Positions 16,455 through 30,011 of a stretch of DNA of 64,000 bases are shown here, piece after piece. The DNA is taken from assembly GCA_012730045.1 (NCBI GenBank), contig JAAYBR010000143.1, positions 90,785 through 154,784 of the forward strand, given 5' to 3'. Numbering within the stretch: position 1 is the stretch's first letter; each line of letters starts with the position of its first letter. The notes beneath the pieces were generated by a model, which had not been told where the DNA came from, did not search any database, and saw only the letters and a list, made by a program, of their open reading frames with translations. The translations under genes were made by a program, and so were the position numbers. Origin of the DNA: Candidatus Hydrogenedentota bacterium. GTDB taxonomy: Bacteria > Hydrogenedentota > Hydrogenedentia > Hydrogenedentales > CAITNO01.

Positions 16455-16460
16455 AGTATA
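16455..16460 (-). promoter_or_regulatory. -10 box of rnpB
   Basis: TATACT on the minus strand is placed 7 bases before the P1-defined 5' end of the RNA. No good -35 box is seen at the usual distance. Confidence 0.45.
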
Positions 16461-16484
16461 CGCCAACGCGGCCCGCAGGGGCTA

Positions 16485-17318
16485 CTACTGTGCGGCGGGC
16501 GCTTCCGCGGCCGGGGGGGCGGTCTCCGCAGGCGCGGCGGGCGCTTCGGCCGCCGGAGCGGCGGCTTCTGCCGGGGCGGCGGCTTCTGCCGGGGCAGCGG
16601 TTTCCGCCGGGGCGGCGGCTTCTGCCGCCGTCTGTTCCGGCGGGAACAGGTCGGGGTTGGCCGTCTTGAGCGCGGCGAGGGCCTGATCGGCCTTGCCCGC
16701 CACGATGGAGTCGGGGAACGCATTTTGCTGCTGCTCGTAGGACTCGGCGGCCTCCTTCAGCATGCCCAGCTTTTCCTGCATGCGGCCGATGTCATAGGGC
16801 TTGCGGCGCGCGAGGAACTCCCCGGGGAACTCATTGGCAACGCGCTGGTAGAGCTCAAGGGCCTTCTGGTAATCGCCCCCGCCTTCGGCGAGAAAGGCCA
16901 GCCCGTCGAGGGCGCGGCCCGCATAGGGGGATTTTCCGAACTCCTTGCCCACGCGCTCAAACAGCTCCCGTGCCTTGTCCGGCTGGCCGGCCTCCACGGC
17001 GGTTTCCGCGGCGAGATAGACCGCCTCGGCGGTCCAGCGGCCGGCCTCGGGGGCGAACGCCTCAAGCTGTTCCAGGCGCTTGGCGGGGTCCTCTTCAGTG
17101 AGGGCCGCGGCGTAGGCGGAGTCCGTCTTCTCGGCGGCGGCGCTGGACGTGGCGCGGACCGCCAGCCCCGCGACGACGCACAGCACCACGAAGACCGCGC
17201 CTCCGGCGTACATCCACGGGTTTTCGATCACATGGATCAGAAGTTTTTCCCACTCCGACTTCGGGGTGTGGATCAGTTCCTCATGTTCTGCGGCCTGTGT
17301 CTTCCGGGGTCTTGCCAT
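16485..17318 (-). CDS. Membrane-anchored TPR protein (YfgM-like) with Ala/Pro-rich tail
   Basis: The 277-residue product has a cytoplasmic N-terminus (about 35 residues), one membrane span (MYAGGAVFVVLCVVAGLAV, about 36-54), then TPR-like helical repeats (KARELFERVGKEFGKSPYA, KALELYQRVANEFP). The last 55 residues are a low-complexity AAPAEA repeat. The layout resembles YfgM-type periplasmic chaperone-like proteins, but the tail is unusual. It is immediately upstream of rnpB on the same strand. Confidence 0.65.
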   Translation of the reverse strand: MARPRKTQAAEHEELIHTPKSEWEKLLIHVIENPWMYAGGAVFVVLCVVAGLAVRATSSAAAEKTDSAYAAALTEEDPAKRLEQLEAFAPEAGRWTAEAVYLAAETAVEAGQPDKARELFERVGKEFGKSPYAGRALDGLAFLAEGGGDYQKALELYQRVANEFPGEFLARRKPYDIGRMQEKLGMLKEAAESYEQQQNAFPDSIVAGKADQALAALKTANPDLFPPEQTAAEAAAPAETAAPAEAAAPAEAAAPAAEAPAAPAETAPPAAEAPAAQ

Positions 17319-17432
17319 GACTGCTTCAACACTCCTGTGCGGTGTTTACCGGGCGCTCCGTCCGGGGGGGACACCCCCCTGCCTGCGGAAAATCCGGCTC
17401 ATTTCTCTGCGGTTTCGCGCCTGTGGGTCGGG

Positions 17433-17909
17433 TCAGCTGAGGGGCCCCCACTCCACAATTTTCCAGGCGCCCTGATACTTCTCCAGCAACACCGCCATCT
17501 GTCCCTGCAGGTTGATCGGCGGATATTGGCTTGCGTTGACGGGCTCGGCGGTGGTTCCAAACGACTCGACGGCCCGCGCCTGGTCTCCCTGAACCCGTAT
17601 TTTTGGGGGGGTGCGTACGATCCGGAACCCCCGGTAACTGCTCATAACCGTTGTCAAATACTCCCGTATGGCCGCGTAGTCGCGGCCCTCGCTGTCGCGA
17701 TAGTTGGGCGACACATGGGCCAAAACCTGGTACACGCGCTGGCTTTCCATGCCGTTGCAGACATCCTTGAGCACCCGCGCGACCTTTTCCTCCTCGGAGG
17801 ACTTCCCCGCGGAGAAACCGGGCAGGCTTACCGGGAAGCCGCTGGTCTGGCAGGCCTGCATGCCCAGGAGGCACGCCGCCGCGACCGTGGAAAGCAGCAG
17901 GCATTTCAT
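17433..17909 (-). CDS. Small lipoprotein, possible NTF2/SnoaL-like fold
   Basis: The 158-residue product has a lipoprotein signal (LLGMQAC). Its mature part has the pattern of a small cone-shaped alpha/beta domain: helical VARVLKDVCNGMESQ, YAAIREYLTTVMSSYRGF, then strands ending GAWKIVEWGPL. This suggests an NTF2/SnoaL-like fold, only by eye. The start codon sits 1 base after the stop codon of the upstream lipoprotein gene, so the two are probably translated together. Confidence 0.55.
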   Translation of the reverse strand: MKCLLLSTVAAACLLGMQACQTSGFPVSLPGFSAGKSSEEEKVARVLKDVCNGMESQRVYQVLAHVSPNYRDSEGRDYAAIREYLTTVMSSYRGFRIVRTPPKIRVQGDQARAVESFGTTAEPVNASQYPPINLQGQMAVLLEKYQGAWKIVEWGPLS

Positions 17910-17910
17910 C

Positions 17911-18426
17911 TCACACCCCGCCGTCGGGAACCATGTGAAGGATCAGGCGCTGGCCGCGCCCCATGCCCAGGGGCTGCACGGTGACCTCCAGGCGCTTGCC
18001 GGGCTGCTTGAAGAGCATGTAGGCATTGCCATTGGCCTGCTGGACACTCTCCATGTTCCAGCCGCTGGCCGGGCACTGGCTGATGTAGAACTGCGCGACC
18101 TCGTTCTGGTCCGCGCGGATCGTGTAGACCATGCGCCCAATCTGAAGGGTCGGGGACTCGTAGATGTACGAGCGGTCCAGGTCCTCCTTGGCCTTCTCCG
18201 GAAGGGGCACGTCCTTGAACCGCTGGTTGGGCGACATGGCCAGCGACTGCCCGGTCTCGGCGGGCGCCGCCACGGCGGGATCCGCCGCCGCAGGTTCCGC
18301 CGGCGCGGGCTGGGAGTCTTCAAGCAGTTCCACGGGGGGCAGGTCGTCGTTCTTCTGCCAGGGCATGGTCTCGCATCCCGCAAGAAACGCGCAACACAGA
18401 ACGAGGGGAATCAGCGTCCGCTTCAT
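17911..18426 (-). CDS. Lipoprotein of unknown function
   Basis: Starts with MKRTLIPLVLCCAFLAGCE, a clear type II signal. After an Ala/Pro-rich linker (about residues 40-58) comes a domain of about 100 residues (SYIYESPTLQIGRMVYTIRA ... GNAYMLFKQPGKRLEVTVQP). Its pattern resembles lipoprotein domains that sit on the inner leaflet of the outer membrane; no family was identified. It is the first gene of a two-lipoprotein unit. Confidence 0.55.
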   Translation of the reverse strand: MKRTLIPLVLCCAFLAGCETMPWQKNDDLPPVELLEDSQPAPAEPAAADPAVAAPAETGQSLAMSPNQRFKDVPLPEKAKEDLDRSYIYESPTLQIGRMVYTIRADQNEVAQFYISQCPASGWNMESVQQANGNAYMLFKQPGKRLEVTVQPLGMGRGQRLILHMVPDGGV

Positions 18427-18517
18427 GATCGAAAACCTCCTTCAGGTGTGGCCGGCTGTCCGGTCCGCCTCCGCGTTGCGGCGGCTTGATCCGGATGGGG
18501 CGCGGCAAATCAAGGAT

Positions 18518-18547
18518 AGGATAGAAAAACCACGCGGGTCCAGTCAA
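18518..18547 (-). promoter_or_regulatory. Predicted promoter for the two-lipoprotein unit
   Basis: On the minus strand TTGACT (18547-18542) is followed after 18 bases by TATCCT (18523-18518), about 90 bases before the ATG at 18426. Confidence 0.45.
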
Positions 18548-18650
18548 ACGGAAGGACAGCCCTTCTTGCGCCGCGCCCCGGGCGCGCCCGGGCGCTGGCG
18601 GCACTGCCACGCGGCGATACAGTATACTCTTTCGCCAGAGGTGGTGCGCC

Positions 18651-19508
18651 ATGCCGCGGATTTCTGTTGTTGTTCCGTCGTTTGCTCCCCAGGAAGAACT
18701 GCTCGGCCAGCTGTTTGCGTCGCTGGCGGAGCAGTCCCTGTCAGATTTCGAGGTCATCGTGGTGGATGATGGATCGCCCGACCCGGACTATGTGTTTCCC
18801 GACGCGCGTTTTCGGCTGGTGCGCAGGGACCAGCGGCGCGGTCCGGCGGCCTGCCGCAACGCGGGGGCGGCCGAGGCCGCCGCAGAGGCCCTCTTCTTCA
18901 CGGACACGGACTGCCGTTTGGAGAGGGACACGCTGACCCGGGCGCTGGAGGGGCTGGAACGGGCCCCGGTGTCCGTCGGGGACACCATCACGGACGTGAA
19001 AACCGCTTTCGGCGGGCTGGTGGCGGCGTTGGGGTTTCCCGGCGGCGGTATTCTGGGGTTTGAAAAGGTGTGGCGGGTGGACGCCGACGGCTTTGCGAGG
19101 AGTTTCAGCAGCTGCAACGTGGCGTTCCGGAGCGCGTTTTTCAGGGAGATGGGCGGTTTCGATGAGTCTTTTCCCGTGGCCGGCGGCGAGGACACGGTCC
19201 TGGCCCGCCGTGTTGTTGACGGCGGCGGCGCAATTTGGTATGAAAAGAGGCAGCGTGTTTTTCATGTGGAGAAGCCGGACTTGGCCGGGTTTCTGCGGTG
19301 GCAGGTCATCCGGGGCCGGGGCAATTTTCACATTCGCCGGCGTGTTTCCTCCGTGGGAGGCTATTTGCGGTTGCGCGTTTGGACCTTTCGGAACAGTCTC
19401 GCGCGGGCGGGTGTCCTGAGGGCGCCGGCGGTCTTGGCCCTGATTGGGCTGTCCGTCGCCGCGCAGACGGCCGGGTATTGGCTGGAACGGCGGCGGTGGG
19501 CGGGATAA
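18651..19508 (+). CDS. Family 2 glycosyltransferase
   Basis: The 285-residue product is a GT-A fold glycosyltransferase: N-terminal ISVVVPSFAPQEE, nucleotide-binding VIVVDDGSPD (about 35-44), metal-binding FFTDTDC (about 82-88), and the acceptor-side GGEDTVLARRV (about 180). A single hydrophobic stretch near the C-terminus (VLALIGLSVAAQTAGYWL) may anchor it to the membrane. The sugar donor and acceptor are unknown. AGAGGTGG precedes the ATG, and a TATACT box lies at 18623-18628. Confidence 0.85.
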   Translation: MPRISVVVPSFAPQEELLGQLFASLAEQSLSDFEVIVVDDGSPDPDYVFPDARFRLVRRDQRRGPAACRNAGAAEAAAEALFFTDTDCRLERDTLTRALEGLERAPVSVGDTITDVKTAFGGLVAALGFPGGGILGFEKVWRVDADGFARSFSSCNVAFRSAFFREMGGFDESFPVAGGEDTVLARRVVDGGGAIWYEKRQRVFHVEKPDLAGFLRWQVIRGRGNFHIRRRVSSVGGYLRLRVWTFRNSLARAGVLRAPAVLALIGLSVAAQTAGYWLERRRWAG

Positions 19509-19521
19509 TGCCGTGCTCCCT

Positions 19522-19550
19522 GTGACGGAACGGCTGAAAATGTGTATAAT
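19522..19550 (+). promoter_or_regulatory. Predicted promoter of the RND efflux operon
   Basis: GTGACG (19522-19527), 17 bases, then a perfect TATAAT (19545-19550) preceded by TGTG. The leader to the adaptor gene would be about 170 bases. Confidence 0.5.
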
Positions 19551-19727
19551 GGACAAATTATCAGGTTCTTTTTGGCTCCGCGAAACTTTCCCGTGACGCT
19601 GGGCGGTCAAAGGGGTATTGTGTCACAAGGCGATGAGTCGGGTTGGTTTCTGCGGGCAGGAGTGCGGGCTGGACGCGGTGCCCGCACATCTGGGAAGCGC
19701 CCGGCACACGGAACGGATAGGAACATC

Positions 19728-20930
19728 ATGCGCACATGTGAACGTCTGGCCTTTGTCTCCCTTGCGGTGTTTGGAGTGCTGGGTGCGGGGTGCTCCGCGC
19801 CGGTGGAGGGCAAGGCGCCGGACGCGCCCGAGGCCGCGGCGCAGACGGAGCGGATTCTGGTTCCCGTGGAGGTCCAGAAGCCGGCCCGCAAGGACATTTC
19901 CTCGTACTTCGAGACGACCACCCGGGTCCAGGCGGAACGGCGTGTGGAGGTGCTGGCCAAGGGGGCCGGGATTTGCGACCGGGTCTTTTTCGAGGAGGGC
20001 GACCGGGTGGCGGCGGAGGCGGTGCTGGCGGAGCTGGACAAGACGGAGCTGGCCGCGCAGGTGCGGCAGGCGCAGGTGACGCTGCGCCAGCAGAAGACGA
20101 CCTTCGAGATTGCGGAGAAGAGCCTCGCCGAGGGGATCGGCGCCCCGGTGGAGCGCGACAACGCCCGCTTTGCCTATGAGCAGGCGCAGGCGGCGCTGGA
20201 GATGAACGAGGCGCGCCTGGCGCATCAGACGGTGAGGGCGCCCATCGGCGGCATCATCACGCGGCGCTCGCTCCAGGAGGGCATGCTGGTCTCGCCGGGA
20301 ATGCCGGCGTTCACCATCATGGACCCCGACTCCTACGCCCTGCCGATCAGCGTGCCGGAGAAGGAGCTGGCCAAGCTGGCCGTCGGCCAGGAGGCGCTCG
20401 TGCGGGTGGACTCCCTGGAGGGCGAGGAGCTGAGGGCCTCCATACGGCGCATCAACCCGAGCATGGACCCCCTGAGCGGCACGGTCAAGGTGGTGCTGGA
20501 GTTCGGGGAGGCCGACCGCGCGCGCCTGCGCGACTCCGCCTTCGCGAGGGTGCGGCTGGTGATGCAGACCATCAAGGACGCGCTGGTCGTCCCCAAGGAC
20601 GCGATTGTGGAGGAGAACGCCCGCAGTTTCCTCATGGTCGCCGAACCCCCGGCGGCGGAGGCGGGCGCGGAGTCCGCGCATGTGGCGCGCCGGGTGGAGG
20701 TGGAGAAGGGGCTGGAGGACAGCGAGGTGGTGCAGATCCTCTCCGGCGTGTCCGACGAGTCCCTGGTGGTGGTGATGGGGCAGCACGCGCTGAAGCCGGA
20801 CGCGGAGATCTCGGTCACCACCGCGGCCCGGGAGATTGAGTCGCGGAAGGACATGGAGGTGGGCGACGCGCTGGAGGCGGCGCGCAAGAGGGCGGAGGAG
20901 GAGAAGGCCCGCAAGGAGAGTCAGAACTAA
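19728..20930 (+). CDS. RND efflux periplasmic adaptor (membrane fusion) lipoprotein
   Basis: The start at 19728 gives a lipoprotein signal ending VLGAGC; the longer upstream frame is rejected. The 400-residue product has the usual adaptor order. A lipoyl-like half comes first (VQAERRVEVLAKGAGICDRVFFEEGDRV), then an alpha-hairpin (about 105-165), then the second lipoyl half (LAHQTVRAPIGGIITRR). A beta-barrel domain and a membrane-proximal domain follow, and it ends in a charged helical tail (EAARKRAEEEKARKE). It should bridge the two permeases encoded downstream to an outer membrane channel, which is not encoded here. Confidence 0.85.
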   Translation: MRTCERLAFVSLAVFGVLGAGCSAPVEGKAPDAPEAAAQTERILVPVEVQKPARKDISSYFETTTRVQAERRVEVLAKGAGICDRVFFEEGDRVAAEAVLAELDKTELAAQVRQAQVTLRQQKTTFEIAEKSLAEGIGAPVERDNARFAYEQAQAALEMNEARLAHQTVRAPIGGIITRRSLQEGMLVSPGMPAFTIMDPDSYALPISVPEKELAKLAVGQEALVRVDSLEGEELRASIRRINPSMDPLSGTVKVVLEFGEADRARLRDSAFARVRLVMQTIKDALVVPKDAIVEENARSFLMVAEPPAAEAGAESAHVARRVEVEKGLEDSEVVQILSGVSDESLVVVMGQHALKPDAEISVTTAAREIESRKDMEVGDALEAARKRAEEEKARKESQN

Positions 20931-21007
20931 TCCCGCCCAGGCGGACACGGCGTGCAAGACAGACCGGTCACCCGGCTCCGGCGGGTTGACGGCGGCGGAA
21001 GGCGGCA

Positions 21008-24624
<3,617 letters not shown>

Positions 24625-24628
<4 letters not shown>

Positions 24629-27600
24629 GCTTCTCGCTGCCGAAATTCTCGCTGCGCCACCCGATTACGGTGCTGATGTTGAGCCTCAGCACGGTGGCCC
24701 TCGGCGTCATCGCGTGGAACCGGATGCCCCTGAACTTCCTGCCCCGCGTGGACCGGCCGTTCATCGGGGTGTTCATCGCCTACCCGGGCGCGTCGCCCGC
24801 CCAGGTGGAGCAGCAGATCGCCATCCCGGTGGAGGGCGAGCTGCGCACCATCCCCGGCGTCCGCCGGATCCGGACCACCTCCACCAGCTCCGGGTGCGAG
24901 GTCGGGCTGCTGTTCAGCCTGGACACGGACATGTCCATCGCCACGGCGGATGTCCGCGACCGCCTGGAGCGGCTGAAACTGGTCCTGCCCGCCGAGGCCG
25001 ACAAGATGCTGATCCAGCGGTTCAGTTCCGGCTCCATCCCGATCATGGCCTTCGGCATGTTCAAGGAGGGGGACAAGGAGAAGTTCGACCACCTCGCGCG
25101 GACCGTGGTGGAGCCGCGGCTCAGCCGCGTGGAGGGCGTCGCCCAGGTGCAGATCCTCTCCCCCGTCCAGCCGCGGGAGGTTCTCATCGAGTTCAACCAG
25201 GACACGCTTCGCTCCCTGAACCTCAACCTCCCGCAGGTGCTGCAGGCGGTCAGGGAGAGCAGCTTCAACCTGTCGGTGGGGGAGCTTCCGGAGGGCACCC
25301 GGAAGCACTACGCCCGGGTCATCGGCGAGTACCGCCGCATCGAGGACATCGGGGCCATTGTGGTCGGCCCCGGAGGGATGCGGCTCAAGGACGTGGCGGA
25401 GGTCAACTACCGGTCCCGCGAGGAGCAGCAGCAGGTCTCCATGGACGGGGCGGACGGCCTGGCCATCCTGGTGGTCAAGGACTCCGAGGCGAACACGGTT
25501 TCCACCTGCGCGCGGGTCCGGGCCGAGCTGGACAGCATCCTGAAGGAGCCCGCCTTCGACGGGGCGACTTCCCTCATCTTCTTCGACCAGTCCGACCTGA
25601 TCAACCGGGCGCTGAAGAACCTTTTCCTGCAGGGCTTCTACGGGTCCCTGATGGCCATCGGGGTGCTTTTCTTTTTCCTGCACCGGGTCATCCCCACGCT
25701 GGTGGTGGCCTTCGCGATCCCCTCCTCGCTGCTCATCGCCGTGGTCTTCATGTTTTTCACCGGGATGTCGCTGAACATCATCACCATGGTCTCCATGATC
25801 ATTGCCGTCGGCATGCTTGTGGACAACGCGATCGTGGTGGTGGAGAACACGATCCGCCACCGCGACCTCGGGGCGTCCATGGCCGACGCGGCGGTGGACG
25901 GCGCGGCGGAGGTGGGCATGGCCATCTTCGCCAGCACCCTGACCACCATCGTGGTGTTCATCCCCATGTACTTCATGGAGACCGGGCGCATGTCGGTCTT
26001 CATGCAGCAGCTCGGGGGGCCCCTGATCGCCTCCCTCTCCGGCAGCCTGCTCATGGCGGTGACGGTGGTCCCTCTGGTCATGTCGCGCCTGCGCATCTCC
26101 CGGAACCAGAACGTGTTCCAGACCGTCTCGTCCCGCTACTGGCGCGCCCACGCGTCCGACGCCCCGCCCACGGGGATGGTGGGCGGGGTGGTGCACCGTT
26201 TCGGGCGGATCCACCCCATCCAGTGGGTGATCGGCCTCTACGGGGGCCTCGTGCGCGCCGCGCTCCGGCGGCGCGTGCTGTGCCTCCTGCTGCTGGGGGC
26301 GGGCATCTACGTCACCTACGCCTTCCCCATGCAGCATGTGGGCATGCGCCCCATGCCCAAACTGGACACGCGCGAGGTGCGCATTGACGCGCGCATGGAG
26401 CAGAACTTCAACCTGGACATGGCGAAGGACCTGATGAGCCGGATCGAGGCGCAGATAGACCCGCTCCGGGAGACGCTGGCCATCAAGAAGGTGCTCAAGC
26501 TGCACGGGGCGGACGAGGGCTTCATCGAGGTGTACCTGTACACCGAGGACGACGGCCCCATCGGCGAAAACCCGCCCTTCACCACCGAGGAGGTCATGCA
26601 GATCCTCTCGGAGAAGATCCCGAAGCAGGTGCCGGGCGCGGAACTGCGGTTCTCCATGGCCGACGCCGGCCAGTCCGAGGAGGGCGAGACCGTGAGCCTG
26701 TTCCTGCGCGGCGAGGACGGCCAGATCCTGACCCAGTACGCCGAGCAGCTCAAGGCCGTTCTGGGGACGATCGAGGAGATCTCGGACCCCGAGACCAACG
26801 TTGAGCCGGAGGTCCAGGAGGTGCAGGTGCGCATAGACAAGGATCTGGCGCAGCAGGCCGGGGTGAGCCCCATGATCGTGGCGCAGACGGTGGACGCCGC
26901 CCTGCGCGGCACCCGCATGCCGTACCTCAAGCAGGGGCGGCGCGAGGTCTCCGTGTGGGCCCAGTTCCGCGAGGAGGACCGCAAGTCCCAGGCCAACCTG
27001 GAAAACGTCGCCGTGCCCGGGCTGACCGGCCAGCTGGTCCCGCTGCAGCGGCTCACGGATTACAGCAAGGAGGCCAGCCCCACCTCCATCCGCCGGATCA
27101 ACGGCAAGAACGTCATCGCCCTCTCGGCCAAGCTGAACACCAAGAACCTCAGCGCCGTGCGCGCCAAGCTTGAGTCCGCCGTGGAGGACCTCGGGCTGCC
27201 GCCGGGGTACACGGTGGACTTCGGGGAAGAGCTGGAGGACCTGGAGTCGAACATCTTCAACTTCACGACCACCCTGGCCATGGCGGTCATCCTGATCTAC
27301 ATCGTCATGGCCGCGCTCTTCGAGTCCTACCTGCTGCCCCTCTCGATCCTGACCACCGTGCCCATCTCGCTCTTCGGCGCCGTGTGGATGCTCTTTTACA
27401 TGGACAGCCAGTTCGACCAGATCGTGCTCATCGGCTGCATTCTCATGGCCGGGGTGATCGTGAACAACGGCATCGTCATCGTGGACCACATCAACCGCCT
27501 CTACCGCGAACGGGGCGACAGGACAGAGGCCATTGTGCAGGCGGGCATTGACCGGTTCCGGCCCGTCATGATGACCGCGCTCACCACCATCCTCGGGCTG

Positions 27601-27828
27601 GTCCCCCTGGCCATGGCCAAGACGGGCGGCGCCTCCACCTTTGCCGGCCTGGGGCAGGCCCTGATCGGCGGGCTGACCATCGGGACGATCCTCACGCTGG
27701 TGGTCGTTCCCGTGTTCTTCACGCTGCTGGACGACTTTCAAAGGTGGGCCGTGGACTTCTTCGGAAACCTGGCGGGCCGGCGTTTGGACCAGCCGAAGGG
27801 AGCGGACGAGGCGGGCGGCGGCTCGTAG
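24625..27828 (+). CDS. RND-family efflux permease (second subunit)
   Basis: The start at 24625 overlaps the stop of the preceding permease (ATGA); longer in-frame extensions are shadows. The 1067-residue product has the normal RND length and plan: LRHPITVLMLSLSTVALG at TM1, TM4 with AVGMLVDNAIVVVEN (aspartate near residue 400), and a repeat in the second half (IYIVMAALFESYLLP, GVIVNNGIVIVDHIN). Two different permeases with one adaptor recall MdtABC, where the two pumps form a mixed trimer. The substrate cannot be told from sequence. Confidence 0.9.
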
Positions 27829-27875
27829 GCGCACCGCCGGAGGGGCAAAGGGGGGGCAAAACGGAAAGCGGAGGA

Positions 27876-28778
27876 ATGATGTCGTCGTCAGGACATTGGA
27901 TACACGACCTGGACCCCGTTCTCCTGCATCTCTGGGGGGACCGGGGCGTCACCTATTACGGGCTGGCCTATGTGCTGGGCTTCCTGTTCGGCCTGATGAT
28001 CCACCGGCGGCTCCGCCGCCACGGCAGGAGCCCGCTGACGCAGGAGCAGGAGGACACGGCGCTCTTCGCCATGATGATCGGGGTGCTGGGCGGCGCGCGC
28101 CTGGGCTACGTGATCCTCTACGCCCTTCCCGAGACCCTTCAGGACCCCCTCTTCCTGTTCCAGGTCTGGAAAGGGGGCATGTCGTTCCACGGCGGCCTCA
28201 TCGGCGTCCTCATCGCCTGCTGGTATGTGGCCCGGAAAAGCCGCCTCACCCTGGTGGAGTTCGGTGACACCATGGCCCCCCTCGTGCCGATGGGCCTCTT
28301 TCTGGGAAGAATCGCCAATTTCATCAACGGCGAGCTCTGGGGCAACGTGAGCAGCGTCCCCTGGGCGGTCGTGTTCCCGCGGAGCGCCCCCGGCATGCCG
28401 CTGGACATGATCCCCGCCCGGCACCCCTCGCAGCTGTATGAGGCCCTTCTGGAGGGCGCCGTGCTGCTGGCCTTCCTGCAGTGGCGGATCTGGCGCACCG
28501 GCGCGCAGAAGCGCCCGGGCCGCATCAGCGGGGAGTTTCTCCTGCTGTACGCGTTTTTTCGCGTGTTCTGCGAGCAGTTCCGCGAGCCCGACGCGGCCCT
28601 GATTCTTGGCATGAGCCGTGGCGTGTTCTACAGTCTCTTCCTGATCGCGGGCGGGGTGTGGCTGGTGCTCCGCTCCCAGCGGACGGCCCGGTCCGCCGTC
28701 TGGGAGGAATATGAGGCGGCCCCCCGGACACCCGCCCCGCCCAAGGCCCGTCAGGGGAAAAAGACGGGCAGGCGGTGA
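27876..28778 (+). CDS. lgt: Prolipoprotein diacylglyceryl transferase
   Basis: Lgt moves a diacylglyceryl group from phosphatidylglycerol onto the lipobox cysteine of prelipoproteins in the inner membrane. The product has about 300 residues and about seven membrane spans. The family signature GLFLGRIANFINGELWG (about residues 138-154) includes the essential arginine, and SFHGGLIG lies before it. Two adjacent ATGs (27876, 27879) follow GGAGG; the second has the better spacing. It fits the many lipoproteins in this window. The tail is a basic, proline-rich stretch. Confidence 0.9.
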   Translation: MMSSSGHWIHDLDPVLLHLWGDRGVTYYGLAYVLGFLFGLMIHRRLRRHGRSPLTQEQEDTALFAMMIGVLGGARLGYVILYALPETLQDPLFLFQVWKGGMSFHGGLIGVLIACWYVARKSRLTLVEFGDTMAPLVPMGLFLGRIANFINGELWGNVSSVPWAVVFPRSAPGMPLDMIPARHPSQLYEALLEGAVLLAFLQWRIWRTGAQKRPGRISGEFLLLYAFFRVFCEQFREPDAALILGMSRGVFYSLFLIAGGVWLVLRSQRTARSAVWEEYEAAPRTPAPPKARQGKKTGRR

Positions 28779-28788
28779 CCCTTTCCGT

Positions 28789-28817
28789 TTGTGTTCCAGC
28801 AGCGGCCGGGGTATGAT
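28789..28817 (+). promoter_or_regulatory. Predicted promoter of pilT
   Basis: TTGTGT (28789-28794), 17 bases, then TATGAT (28812-28817), about 40 bases before the pilT start. It begins 10 bases after the lgt stop. Confidence 0.4.
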
Positions 28818-28858
28818 CATGCAGGACGCGCCCGCGGCGTCCCGGAGTCATAAGCGCC

Positions 28859-29938
28859 ATGATGAACATGAAAGAGCTGATGTACAAGGCCGTCTCCCTG
28901 AAGGCGTCCGACATCCACATCAAGCACGGCAACCCGCCCATCTTCCGCGTGGACGGCGTGCTGGTCCGCCTGGAGGACCACCCGCCCTTCACGGACGAGG
29001 ATGCCCGGGGGCTGCTGCGGGAGATTGTGGACGACAAGGACCTGGCCAAGTTTGAGAAGCTCATGGACTTGGACACGTCGTTCCTGCTGGAGGAGGTGGC
29101 GCGTTTCCGCGTCAACGCCTGCGTGGACGACGGGCATCCCCGCATTGTGCTCCGGCTGATCCCCCTGCAGATTCTGCCGCTGGAGGCCCTGGACCTCCCC
29201 GTGACGCTGAAGAAGATGTGCCAGCTGAAGAACGGCCTCATCCTGTTCACCGGCCCCACGGGCAGCGGCAAGTCCACGTCCCTCGCCGCCATGATTGACG
29301 AGATCAACCGGTCGCGGCCGGACCACATCATCACGATCGAGGACCCGCTGGAGTTCATGCACGAGGACCACATGGGCATCGTCACCCACCGCGAGGTGGG
29401 CCACGACACGCTGTCCTTCGCGAACGCCCTGCGCGGCGCCCTGCGCCAGGACCCCGACGTGATCCTGATCGGCGAGATGCGCGACACGGAGACGGTGAAG
29501 ACGGCGCTCTCCTCGGCCGAGACGGGGCACCTTGTGCTCTCCACGCTCCACACGGTGGACGCGGTGGAGACGCTGAACCGCCTGCTGGAGTTCTTCGAGC
29601 CGCACCAGCAGATTCACATCCGCAAGCAGCTTGCCAGCGTGCTGCGGTCCATCTGCTCGCAGCGCATCCTGCCCCTGGCCGGGGGCAGCGGCCGCACCGT
29701 GGCCTGCGAGTTGCTCGTCGGCACGCGCACCATCCGCGACTTCATTGAGCAGGGCAAGTCGTTCAAGGAGATCGTGGAGCTGATCGCCGAGAGCAAGGAC
29801 CAGTGGGGGATGCAGACTTTCGACCAGGCGCTCTACGACCTGTGGTCCAAGGGCAAGATCACGGCGGACGTCGCCCTCCAGAACTCCACCAGCCCCAAGG
29901 ACCTCAAACTGCGCATGCAGGGCATGAACGTGCGCTGA
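28859..29938 (+). CDS. pilT: Type IV pilus retraction ATPase PilT
   Basis: The 359-residue product has PilT length and motifs: N-terminal ASDIHIKHGNPPIFRVDG, Walker A GPTGSGKST (132-140), Asp box TIEDPLEF (about 160), Walker B DPDVILIGEMRD (about 198-209), and His box GHLVLSTLHT (about 222-231). PilT hexamers power pilus retraction from the cytoplasmic side. No other pilus genes are nearby, so its partners are elsewhere. The C-terminal AIRNLIRE-type motif of classical PilT reads GTRTIRDFI here. Two start ATGs (28859, 28862) are possible. Confidence 0.9.
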   Translation: MMNMKELMYKAVSLKASDIHIKHGNPPIFRVDGVLVRLEDHPPFTDEDARGLLREIVDDKDLAKFEKLMDLDTSFLLEEVARFRVNACVDDGHPRIVLRLIPLQILPLEALDLPVTLKKMCQLKNGLILFTGPTGSGKSTSLAAMIDEINRSRPDHIITIEDPLEFMHEDHMGIVTHREVGHDTLSFANALRGALRQDPDVILIGEMRDTETVKTALSSAETGHLVLSTLHTVDAVETLNRLLEFFEPHQQIHIRKQLASVLRSICSQRILPLAGGSGRTVACELLVGTRTIRDFIEQGKSFKEIVELIAESKDQWGMQTFDQALYDLWSKGKITADVALQNSTSPKDLKLRMQGMNVR

Positions 29939-29959
29939 GGCGGAGCGGAAGGAAAACAA

Positions 29960-29997
29960 AAAGGCCGCCCGCGTCCCCAGGGGACCGGGCGGCCTTT
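29960..29997. terminator. Bidirectional terminator between pilT and sodB
   Basis: An 11-bp outer stem (AAAGGCCGCCC with GGGCGGCCTTT) encloses a second small hairpin (GTCCCC-AG-GGGAC). A-rich and T-rich flanks suit both converging genes. Confidence 0.8.
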
Positions 29998-30011
29998 CCT
30001 GTCTCTTGCGG